DNA of 64,000 nt from Halorussus amylolyticus (lineage in GTDB: Archaea; Halobacteriota; Halobacteria; Halobacteriales; Haladaptataceae), in assembly GCF_004143485.2 (NCBI RefSeq), contig NZ_ML974134.1:119262-183261 (forward strand), in the 5' to 3' direction. Positions 8,863 to 15,665 of the stretch are shown piece by piece (within the stretch, counting starts at the first letter, position 1; every line of letters begins with the position of its first letter). Below the pieces are notes generated by a model. The model did not search any database. It was not told the DNA's origin and saw nothing but the letters and a program-made list of their open reading frames with translations. The position numbers and the translations under genes are program-made.

Positions 8863-8972
8863 GACTGAACGGTTCGTTTGGCTTCCGCGCTCGAATCTGA
8901 ACGCTATTCGTCTTCGGTGTTCATTTTCGATGTGAACGTCGTCGAGCCTGAGTCTCGTTTTTCTTCGTGACC

Positions 8973-9309
8973 GCTACTTGCACGGTACCTATGAAGACCG
9001 CACAGCACCGCGACCGCAGGCCACGCCCTCCCCAACCGACTGCGTTTCTCAGTCGCTTCGCTCCCTGCGATACTCATCCCTCGCACGCATGGGCGCGCCA
9101 CGAGGGCGCGCCAGCGCGCGCCGTGAATCAAAAGCGGGGATTCGCGCATCTCAACTTCGGCGCGGCGCGTGCGGTCGCACCCCTGGTGGGTGCGACCAGC
9201 CGCGCGAGGGACGACCGAATGCCCCGAAGGGGCAGGAGGGAGTCGGTTGGGGAGGACGTGGCCTGCGGTCGCGGTGCTGTGCGGTTTCATATGTACCGGG
9301 AGTAGCTAG
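8973..9309. repeat. Long inverted-arm repeat R1, copy a
   Basis: About 337 bp. The left arm (8973-9041) and right arm (9241-9309) are close to reverse complements over nearly 70 bases, sharing blocks such as ccgcacagcaccgcgaccgc and ctccccaaccgact. The central ~200 bases contain ccctcgcacgcatgggcgc (9078-9096), ccagcgcgcgccgtga (9111-9126) and a cgcgcgagggacga return. The same blocks occur in the same order and orientation at 28319-28664. Reading frames through it are not gene-like. It could be a non-autonomous mobile element (MITE-like), a structured RNA, or a recombination-generated repeat. Confidence 0.8.
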
Positions 9310-9328
9310 CTCTGGCTCGTTTACGTCG

Positions 9329-9403
9329 GTCTCATCTCGAATGCTATCACTTCAAACAGTGTCATCTCGAACAGTCCCATCAGGAATAGTCTCATCTCGA
9401 AAA
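9329..9403. repeat. Five tandem copies of a 15-bp unit
   Basis: Units begin at 9329, 9344, 9359, 9374 and 9389. The best copies read gtctcatctcgaatg, gtgtcatctcgaaca and gtctcatctcgaaaa; units 2 and 4 are more diverged (ctatcacttcaaaca, gtcccatcaggaata). The array sits between repeat R1a and the cytidine deaminase gene at 9489, in its upstream region. Confidence 0.8.
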
Positions 9404-9488
9404 CATACCTCCTTCTCACGTCCGACTCCCGAGTTCGAAATCGAGAATCCCCGAAGTATTTCGTCCCCCCGGCCAACGTTCGAGTACC

Positions 9489-9875
9489 ATGAACGACCTC
9501 ATCGAGGCCGCCCGCGAAGTCCAGGACCGCGCGCACGTCCCGTACTCCGACTACCCGGTCGGTGCCGCCCTGCGGACCGCCGACGGCACGGTGTACGTCG
9601 GCTGTAACATCGAGAACGCGAACTACAGCAACAGCCTTCACGCCGAGGAAGTCGCCATCGCGGAGGCGGTCAAGCAGGGCCACCGCGAGTTCGACGCGCT
9701 CGCGGTGAGTTCCGCGCGCCGGGACGGCGTCACCCCCTGCGGGATGTGTCGCCAGACGCTCTCGGAGTTCTGCGACGACGACCTGCCGGTGTACTGCGAC
9801 GAGGGCGACGGCGCGAGCGAGTACGCGCTCGGCGAACTCCTGCCGAACACCATCACCGAGGAGATGCTGGAGTAG
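9489..9875 (+). CDS. cdd: Cytidine deaminase
   Basis: A 128-residue enzyme of normal length for homotetrameric cytidine deaminases, which hydrolyse cytidine or deoxycytidine to uridine and ammonia. Zinc and catalytic residues are visible as H51-A-E53 and PC84-GM-C87. The first zinc ligand is His, where many tetrameric bacterial enzymes have Cys. The substrate-binding CNIENANYSNS is present. It lies between the nucleoside importer and the nucleoside phosphorylase, which fits pyrimidine nucleoside salvage. It is convergent with the lipoprotein gene at 9876, with stop codons directly abutting. Confidence 0.95.
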   Translation: MNDLIEAAREVQDRAHVPYSDYPVGAALRTADGTVYVGCNIENANYSNSLHAEEVAIAEAVKQGHREFDALAVSSARRDGVTPCGMCRQTLSEFCDDDLPVYCDEGDGASEYALGELLPNTITEEMLE

Positions 9876-10346
9876 TTACTCTCGAACGTCGGGGAAGCAG
9901 TTGAACTCGACTGTAATTGAATCGACCGTCTCGTCGCTCTCGTCCACCGCGACGACTCGGTATCGCCCGTGCAAGGGACGCTCGCCGAGGTACTGCTCGT
10001 ACCGGAGTTTGCCGTCGCTGACGCCGTCCTTGTTCGCCATCACGTCGGCGTCGCCCGCCGAGACGGGAATCACGTGAGCTAGTTTCCCGGCGGCGTCGTA
10101 CAGTTCGAGGGCGTTGACGTTCTGCTCGCGCACGTCGTCGACCGAGAGGGGAACGGCGAACCGCACGTCGTCGTCTTCGACCGTCGCCATCGCACCGCCG
10201 TCGAGAAAGTCGCCGTCGCCGTGTTCGATCGCGCTCGTATGACAGCTGATCGTATCTGACCTGCCCGAGTCGGACCCGCTACAGCCAGCGAGTCCGACGG
10301 CTGTCGCGCTCCCGAGGAGGGAGAGTACTCGTCGTCTGGAGGGCAT
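9876..10346 (-). CDS. Haloarchaeal lipoprotein of unknown function
   Basis: A 156-residue precursor with a basic N-terminus (PSRRRVLSLLG), hydrophobic stretch and lipobox LAGC, so a surface lipoprotein, probably Tat-exported. The mature domain of about 130 residues is beta-rich and ends in NCFPDVRE. It has two further Cys (about 35 and 150) that could form a disulfide. The start at 10346 lies 25 bases from a TATA-like box at 10368-10375 on this strand. It is divergent from the nucleoside phosphorylase and convergent with cdd. No family is recognised, and a link to nucleoside uptake is positional only. Confidence 0.75.
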   Translation of the reverse strand: MPSRRRVLSLLGSATAVGLAGCSGSDSGRSDTISCHTSAIEHGDGDFLDGGAMATVEDDDVRFAVPLSVDDVREQNVNALELYDAAGKLAHVIPVSAGDADVMANKDGVSDGKLRYEQYLGERPLHGRYRVVAVDESDETVDSITVEFNCFPDVRE

Positions 10347-10367
10347 AGAATGGGGTTGAGATGATGA

Positions 10368-10375
10368 CAATATAA
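10368..10375 (-). promoter_or_regulatory. TATA box for the lipoprotein gene
   Basis: Minus-strand ttatattg lies about 25 bases upstream of the ATG at 10346. This predicts a leaderless transcript and decides the short start. Confidence 0.55.
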
Positions 10376-10429
10376 CCGTTTTTACTGCGTGGCGATGTTC
10401 GGCGGGCGTGTCCGGACGGAACGGCGTCC

Positions 10430-10437
10430 CTTTATGT
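10430..10437 (+). promoter_or_regulatory. TATA box for nucleoside phosphorylase
   Basis: ctttatgt lies about 28 bases upstream of the ATG at 10462, giving a leaderless or near-leaderless message. Confidence 0.5.
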
Positions 10438-10461
10438 CCGGCCGTAGAGTAGTCACGAGTC

Positions 10462-11283
10462 ATGACCGGCGACAGCGAAGACCCCAACGACGAAGTCCAG
10501 TACCACGTCGAAGTCGGCGAAGGAGACGTGGCCGACGCCGTGCTCCTCCCCGGCAACCCCGAGCGCATCGAGAAGATTACCCGATTCTGGGACACGGCCG
10601 AGGAGGTCGCCCACCACCGCGAGTACCGCACCGTCACCGGCGACTACGAGGGGACGCCCATCAGCGTCACCTCGACCGGCATCGGAAGCCCGTCGGCCGC
10701 AATCGCGGTCGAGGAACTCGCGCGCGTCGGGGTCGAGACCTACATCCGAGTCGGCTCCTGCGGGGCCATCCAGCCCGACATGGAAGTCGGCGACCTCGTC
10801 ATCACGACCGGCGGGGTCAGACAGGAGGGGACCAGCGAGGCGTACGTCCGCGAGGACTACCCCGCGGTCGCCGACTACGAGGTGGTCTCGGCCTTGGTCG
10901 CGGCCGCCGAACGACTCGGCTACGACTACCACACCGGTATCACGATGAGCGCCGACAGCTTCTACGCCGGGCAGGGCCGCCCCGGATTCGAGGGGTTCGA
11001 AGCCGCCGGAAGCGACGAACTGGTCGAGAGCCTGAAAGAGGCGAACGTGAAGAACATCGAGATGGAGGCCAGCGCCATACTCACGCTCGCCAACATCTAC
11101 GGACTCCGGGCGGGCGCGGTCTGCTCGGTGTTCGCCAATCGCGAGACGGGCGAATTCCTGACGGAGGGCGAGAACCGCGCCGCAGAAACTGCGAGCCTCG
11201 CGGTGAAGTTACTGGCGCAGATGGACGAGGTGAAAGCAGAAGCGGGCGTGGACAGGTGGCATCCGGGGCTGAGTCTGGAGTAG
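10462..11283 (+). CDS. Nucleoside phosphorylase, uridine phosphorylase type
   Basis: A 273-residue member of the PNP/UDP phosphorylase family (family I), which splits nucleosides with phosphate into base and (deoxy)ribose 1-phosphate. Signatures include VLLPGNPERIEKI near the N-terminus, the phosphate-site stretch VGSCGAIQPDMEVGDLVI and the ribose/base region NIEMEASAILTLANIYG, followed by GAVCSVFANR. These resemble uridine phosphorylase more than trimeric purine phosphorylases, but archaeal members can be broad. It follows importer and deaminase genes, so uridine made by Cdd is the obvious substrate. Confidence 0.9.
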   Translation: MTGDSEDPNDEVQYHVEVGEGDVADAVLLPGNPERIEKITRFWDTAEEVAHHREYRTVTGDYEGTPISVTSTGIGSPSAAIAVEELARVGVETYIRVGSCGAIQPDMEVGDLVITTGGVRQEGTSEAYVREDYPAVADYEVVSALVAAAERLGYDYHTGITMSADSFYAGQGRPGFEGFEAAGSDELVESLKEANVKNIEMEASAILTLANIYGLRAGAVCSVFANRETGEFLTEGENRAAETASLAVKLLAQMDEVKAEAGVDRWHPGLSLE

Positions 11284-11707
11284 TCCGGCGACTGTTTCTC
11301 AGGAGAGCTCTGACGCGAGATTTTAAATACGAAAACGGAACCAACTTCGTCCGGACGCTTCGTGCGGTTACGGGCAGATAGCTGGCGAGTCAGTCAGCAG
11401 TGTCCCAAAGCGGTTTCGCCGCCAAGCGGCGGCGAAACCGCCCCACCTCGTGACCGCCAGTCCGACTAACCTGAAAAGGCTGAGCCAACACCAAGCGCGA
11501 CTAGCGGGTCAATCCACGGCCAGCGCACCGAAGGTGCGCGCACGAGCAGTCGCACCGCGAGCGGTAGCGAGCGGCTTTTTGGTCCAGATTTTTGCGCCGA
11601 GCGGTGCCCGAAGTACTCGAACGAAGTGAGAGTACGAGGACACCCGAGGCGGAAAAAGGTGGGTCTCGACTACCCTGAAAGAAGGCTGAGCCAACGCAGA
11701 ACGGGAA
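11284..11707. other. Gene-free stretch with orphan promoter, hairpin and short repeats
   Basis: A promoter-like gattttaaatacg (TATA 11321-11329) is not followed by a convincing gene. A perfect hairpin (11411-11440) lies downstream. The phrase ctgaaa(g)aaggctgagccaac occurs twice (near 11471 and 11675). Between them runs GC-rich sequence with cgcgagcggtagcgagcggc and a tttttgg tract. Could hold a small RNA or decayed repeat; no protein is supported. Confidence 0.4.
11411..11440. repeat. Perfect 13-bp-arm hairpin
   Basis: Arms cggtttcgccgcc (11411-11423) and ggcggcgaaaccg (11428-11440) with loop aagc. No T tract follows, so it is not an obvious terminator. Confidence 0.8.
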
Positions 11708-12157
11708 TCAGCCGACACGACGGGCGACCGCTTGCGCGGCCCGCCACCCGAGACCGGCGACCAGCGCCGACACGGCGGCGAGCGACAGTACCAGCCACGC
11801 GAGAACCGAAAATTCGGTCGCGAAGACAGTCGAAGCCAGCACCGGCCACGCGACGAACGGCACGACGAGACTCGCGACCGCCGCCACCGCGGCACCGACG
11901 AACAGGCGACGTTGCCATCGGTTGAACCGAATCCCGACGTTTTCGCCCGGCGGGATGGCGAGTCCGAGCGCTGCGACGACGAACCCGACGAAGCCGACTG
12001 CAAAGAACAGGAGGACGGCCAACCCCTCGACGAAGCCGTCGCTGTCCGGCGGTGACGGCGGAATCGCGGAGAGTTGGCTCGCTGCGAACGCCACTCCGAG
12101 AAAACCGACGCCTGTGACCGGGAGTTGGAGGACACCGAGCCGGGACCGAAGACTCAT
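11708..12157 (-). CDS. Integral membrane protein, hypothetical
   Basis: A 149-residue protein with four hydrophobic segments: about residues 12-30, 45-68, 85-105 and 115-138. A short basic loop (RFNRWQRRL) between TM2 and TM3 places that side in the cytoplasm. The C-terminus is basic (AQAVARRVG). It is on the same strand as ribH-aspC, starting 45 bases beyond the end of the aminotransferase gene, and could be the last gene of that transcript. No family or catalytic residues are recognised. Confidence 0.65.
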   Translation of the reverse strand: MSLRSRLGVLQLPVTGVGFLGVAFAASQLSAIPPSPPDSDGFVEGLAVLLFFAVGFVGFVVAALGLAIPPGENVGIRFNRWQRRLFVGAAVAAVASLVVPFVAWPVLASTVFATEFSVLAWLVLSLAAVSALVAGLGWRAAQAVARRVG

Positions 12158-12202
12158 GCTCTCTGCTGGACGTGTCGCAAAAATAAGCCTTGTGTCGGCG
12201 GG

Positions 12203-13345
12203 CTACAGCAGGTCGGCGTCCACGAGTCTATCGACTGCTTCGCCGATTCGCTTCTTACTGTTGGCGTAGGAGATGCGCGCGTAGCCCGGCGCGCCGAACG
12301 CGCTTCCGGGGACGGTGGCGACGTGGGACTCTTCGAGGGCCTCCTCGCACCACGCCTGGTCGTCGTCGGCGACCGGCATCATCAGGTAGAACGCGCCGTC
12401 GGGTTCGGGGGCCTCGACGCCCTCCTCGCCCAAGCGGTCGAGCAGGAACTCGCGGCGCTCGGCGAACGCTTCGACCATCTCTTCGACGGCCTCGTCGGTG
12501 TTCTGGAGGGCTTCGACGCCCGCATGTTGGACGAAGTTGGTCGCACACGACACCGAGTGGGAGTGGAGCTTTCCGGACTCCGCGAGCAGTTCCTCGGGAC
12601 CCGCGTAGTAGCCGAGTCGCCACCCGGTCATCGAGTAGGCCTTCGAGAAGCCGTTGACGGTGACAGTCCGGTCGGCCATCCCCTCGAAGGTGCCGAGGCT
12701 GGTCGGCTCCGCGCCGTAGGTGATTTCGCCGTAGATTTCGTCGCTGATGACGGTCACGTCGTGTTCGACCGCGAGGTCGGCGACCCCTTCGAGCGCGGCG
12801 TCGGAGTAGACCGCTCCGGTGGGGTTGCTCGGCGAGTTCACGATGAGGAGTTGAGTGTCGTCCGAAATCGCGTCGGCGAGGTCGTCGAGTGCGGGTTCGA
12901 GTTGGAAGTCGTAGGGCGCGAGGTCCACGCGGTTGAGGTCGCCGCCCGCGAGTTTGACCATCGCCTCGTAGGACACCCACGCGGGGTCGAGCAGGACGAC
13001 CTCGTCACCATCGTCCACGAGCGTCTGGACCGCCTCGTAGAGCGCCTGCTTCGCACCGGGCGTGACGATGACGTTTCCGGCTTCGTGGTCGAGACCGTCG
13101 TTCTGGAGTTTTTCCGCGATAGCTTCTCTGAGCGCCGGAACCCCGTTCGAGGGCGTGTAGCCGGTGTGGCCCGCGTCCATCGCTTCCTTTCCGGCCTCGA
13201 CCACGTTCTCGGGCGTCGGGAAGTCGGGTTCGCCCACGCTCAGGTCCACCACGTCCGCGCCCTCGGCTTCGAGTTCCGACGCGAGGTTGCTGATGGCGAG
13301 GGTCGCGCTCGGTTCGACGCGCTGAATGCGGTCGCTGAAGTTCAT
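12203..13345 (-). CDS. Class I PLP-dependent aminotransferase (aspartate aminotransferase-like)
   Basis: A 380-residue fold-type I aminotransferase of the AspC-like Ibeta/Igamma group. PLP contacts are visible as SNPTGA (N174), SDEIYG (D202) and the Schiff-base lysine in NGFSKAYSMTGWRLGYY (K235). The N-terminus LSVGEPDFPTPENV and GYTPSNGVPALREAI are typical of aspartate/aromatic aminotransferases. The 5' end overlaps the ribH stop by four bases, so the two genes are coupled. The amino donor cannot be fixed from sequence; aspartate is the usual annotation. Confidence 0.92.
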   Translation of the reverse strand: MNFSDRIQRVEPSATLAISNLASELEAEGADVVDLSVGEPDFPTPENVVEAGKEAMDAGHTGYTPSNGVPALREAIAEKLQNDGLDHEAGNVIVTPGAKQALYEAVQTLVDDGDEVVLLDPAWVSYEAMVKLAGGDLNRVDLAPYDFQLEPALDDLADAISDDTQLLIVNSPSNPTGAVYSDAALEGVADLAVEHDVTVISDEIYGEITYGAEPTSLGTFEGMADRTVTVNGFSKAYSMTGWRLGYYAGPEELLAESGKLHSHSVSCATNFVQHAGVEALQNTDEAVEEMVEAFAERREFLLDRLGEEGVEAPEPDGAFYLMMPVADDDQAWCEEALEESHVATVPGSAFGAPGYARISYANSKKRIGEAVDRLVDADLL

Positions 13346-13743
13346 AGTGCCTCCACGAGGTCGGCAGCGGCGTTTACCGCGTCCGCGCCCTTCTCGACTC
13401 GCTCGCGCGCTTCGGCCCCCGACATTCCGGGGCCGCTGACGCCGAACGCGACCGGCGTGTCGCGGTCGAGGCTCACGTCGGTCAGCCCCTGCGCGGCGGC
13501 GTCGGCGATGACTCGGTCGTGGTCGGTGTCGCCGGTCACGATGGTTCCGACGACGGCCACGGCGTCGATATCGTCTTTACGGGCAAGCCGGTCGGCCGCG
13601 AGCGGCGTGTCGTACGCGCCGGGGACCTGAATCGTCTCGACGACCGCGATATCGCGGTCGTCGGCCGCCTCGTGGGCGTGCGCTTCCATCTGCTCGGTTA
13701 CCTCGCGGTTGAACCGCGAAACCACCAATCCGAGGGAAATCAT
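13342..13743 (-). CDS. ribH: 6,7-dimethyl-8-ribityllumazine synthase
   Basis: A 133-residue lumazine synthase, which condenses 5-amino-6-ribitylaminouracil with 3,4-dihydroxy-2-butanone 4-phosphate in riboflavin synthesis. Length fits the short archaeal type. Visible are the N-terminal strand SLGLVVSRFNREVTEQM, the VPGAYDTP substrate loop and VVGTIVTGDTDHDRVI, where bacterial enzymes have a GxVIxGxTxHxxxI-like sequence with the catalytic His. It overlaps the aminotransferase start (ATGA-type). No other rib genes are in the window. It is divergent from the TIGR03663 gene, 80 bases away. Confidence 0.92.
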   Translation of the reverse strand: MISLGLVVSRFNREVTEQMEAHAHEAADDRDIAVVETIQVPGAYDTPLAADRLARKDDIDAVAVVGTIVTGDTDHDRVIADAAAQGLTDVSLDRDTPVAFGVSGPGMSGAEARERVEKGADAVNAAADLVEAL

Positions 13744-13823
13744 GGTCGGAAGGTCGCTTGGGCGGGTAAAAGAACTACCGTTCTCCGGAAAATTTGTATC
13801 CCTTCGAATGTTTTCGACGGGTA

Positions 13824-15596
13824 ATGAGTCGGGATGCGGCGTCCGCGGAGTCCCGCAGTGCGGGACTCCGCGGACGCGCTGGCGAGTACGCGAGTGCGCT
13901 CGGCCGGGCCACCGGAAATCGGACGCTGGCCGCTATCGTCGCCATCGCGGTCCTCTCGCTCGCGATTCGGCTGTTCGCGCTCGAATCGCGTGTGTTCCAC
14001 TGGGACGAGGGCCGGGTCGGCTACTGGATTCTGCGCTACGCCGAGACCGGCGTGTGGGAGTATCGCGCGGTCATCCACGGCCCGTTTTTCTATCACGTCA
14101 ACAAGTATCTGTTCTGGTTGTTCGGGCCGAGCGACTTCCTCGCGCGCCTGCCGGTCGCAGTCGTGGGCGGATTCCTCCCGCTGACCGCGTGGCTGTTCCG
14201 CGAGCGCCTGCGCCGGGCCGAGATGGTCGCGCTCGCGGTGCTGTTCGCGCTCAATCCGCTCTTGCTCTACTACTCGCGGTTCATGCGTAACGACGTGTTG
14301 CTCGCGGCGTTCATGCTCTACGCGCTGGCGTTCTACGTTCGGCTGTTCGACACTCGAAAACCTCGGTATCTCTACCTCGGGTCGCTGATGGTCGCGCTGG
14401 CGTTCACCACGAAGGAGAACGTGCTGGTGTACGTCGTGACGTGGCTCGGGGCGGCCGTCCTCCTGTTCGACCACCGACTCATGCTCGCGGCGAACGCCGA
14501 CGGCCGGCGCGCGGTCGCGTTCGAAACGCTCCGGCGCGGACGAGTCGGGCTTCGACGGTGGGGACCCCATCTCGTCGGCGCGCTCGCGCTCTTTTTCGCC
14601 GTCGTAGTGTTCTTCTACGCGCCGCGCGCTCGCGGCGTTCCGGGTCCGGGTCTCTGGAAGGCGTTCTCGAACCCCAGCCTGTTCCCTGCGGTCGTCGAGG
14701 AGGCGACTCTGGGTTCGTGGGAGAAGTTCGTGGGCAAGTGGGGCGACGGCAATCAGACCGCGTATCTCTCGACGTTCGGGCCGCTCTGGAAGGTCGTCCG
14801 GGCGGGCGCGTTCGGCGTGTTCGTCCTCTCTATCGTCGGATTCGTCGCCGACCGCTACGGAGGTGGCTCTCCCCGCGACCTCGTTTCGTTCACGTTCTAC
14901 TGGGGGTTCGTCAGCGTCCTCGGCTACCCCGTCATCGTCGAGAACCCCTTCCCGTGGGAGCCGATTCACGCCGTCGCGCCGCTGGTGGTCCCCGCCGGGG
15001 TCGGTCTCGCCGTGTTCGTTCGGTGGGGTCTCGAAGCCATCGCGGACGACGACGGTCTCAGTGCCGTCCTCGCCGCGCTGGTCGTGCTGGTCGCTGTCGG
15101 ACAGGCTGGAGCGATAGCGGTCGAGACGTCGTTCGTCCACCCGCAGGACCAGTACCTCGGCGAGAGCGACGAGGAAGAGAACCGACTCGTTCAGTTCGGC
15201 CAGCCAGCAGACGGACTCCGACCCACGCTCGACGTGATTCAGTCGGTCGCCGACCGAAACGACGGCATCGACGTGCTGTACTACGGGTCGGACTTCCACG
15301 TCGCCGACGAGTCCGAAAACGACGACTGGGCCGCGGGCGGCGGATGGTACGACCGCCTGCCGCTCCCGTGGTACACCGAACTGTACGGCGCGGAAGTCGA
15401 TAGCACCGACAGGCTCGGCATCGTCGAGTCCGACCCCGCGCCGGTCGTCATCGCTCGGGCCGACGACCGCGGCGCTGTCGAGTCGCGACTCGCCGACGAC
15501 TACCGGGCGTTCGAACACGAACTCACCATCTACGGGAGCGAGACCGTGTTCTTCGTGGACGAGGCGTATCTCGGTGCCGAAGACGCGCCCGAGTAA
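13824..15596 (+). CDS. Agl23/TIGR03663-type membrane protein (GT39-like)
   Basis: A 590-residue polytopic membrane protein with about ten transmembrane segments in the first 420 residues and an extracellular-type C-terminal domain. After the first TM comes SRVFHWDEGRVGYWILRY; the Asp-Glu pair in that loop is characteristic of GT-C glycosyltransferases such as PMT/ArnT. I recognise the haloarchaeal TIGR03663 family, named flippase activity-associated Agl23 in databases, linked to protein N-glycosylation. The ATG at 13824 is chosen; an upstream TTG is unlikely. Codons 6-18 lie in a perfect 39-nt palindrome (13839-13877). Confidence 0.85.
   Translation: MSRDAASAESRSAGLRGRAGEYASALGRATGNRTLAAIVAIAVLSLAIRLFALESRVFHWDEGRVGYWILRYAETGVWEYRAVIHGPFFYHVNKYLFWLFGPSDFLARLPVAVVGGFLPLTAWLFRERLRRAEMVALAVLFALNPLLLYYSRFMRNDVLLAAFMLYALAFYVRLFDTRKPRYLYLGSLMVALAFTTKENVLVYVVTWLGAAVLLFDHRLMLAANADGRRAVAFETLRRGRVGLRRWGPHLVGALALFFAVVVFFYAPRARGVPGPGLWKAFSNPSLFPAVVEEATLGSWEKFVGKWGDGNQTAYLSTFGPLWKVVRAGAFGVFVLSIVGFVADRYGGGSPRDLVSFTFYWGFVSVLGYPVIVENPFPWEPIHAVAPLVVPAGVGLAVFVRWGLEAIADDDGLSAVLAALVVLVAVGQAGAIAVETSFVHPQDQYLGESDEEENRLVQFGQPADGLRPTLDVIQSVADRNDGIDVLYYGSDFHVADESENDDWAAGGGWYDRLPLPWYTELYGAEVDSTDRLGIVESDPAPVVIARADDRGAVESRLADDYRAFEHELTIYGSETVFFVDEAYLGAEDAPE
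13839..13877. repeat. Perfect 19-bp-arm palindrome inside the Agl23-type gene
   Basis: Arms gcgtccgcggagtcccgca (13839-13857) and its exact reverse complement (13859-13877) around a single central g. It begins 15 bases after the start codon and encodes a Ser/Arg/Ala/Gly-rich part of the N-terminus before TM1. Confidence 0.95.
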
Positions 15597-15665
15597 CCAC
15601 GTTCGTGTATATCGGTGAGCGAAGTTGGGAAATCTTATGCAGATGCGTCCACAATCTCGTCGGCA

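Noticed and set aside
9329-9403. Short tandem array as a CRISPR
   Set aside because: Units are 15 bp and contiguous with no spacers, and no cas gene is nearby.
8978-9607. 209-codon frame through R1a and the minisatellite
   Set aside because: Runs across an inverted repeat and a tandem array and into cdd in another frame. The peptide repeats (SSRTV, SSRK) simply reflect the 15-bp units.
12074-13630. 518-codon plus-strand frame
   Set aside because: Antisense to aspC-like and ribH genes, which have intact PLP and lumazine synthase motifs.
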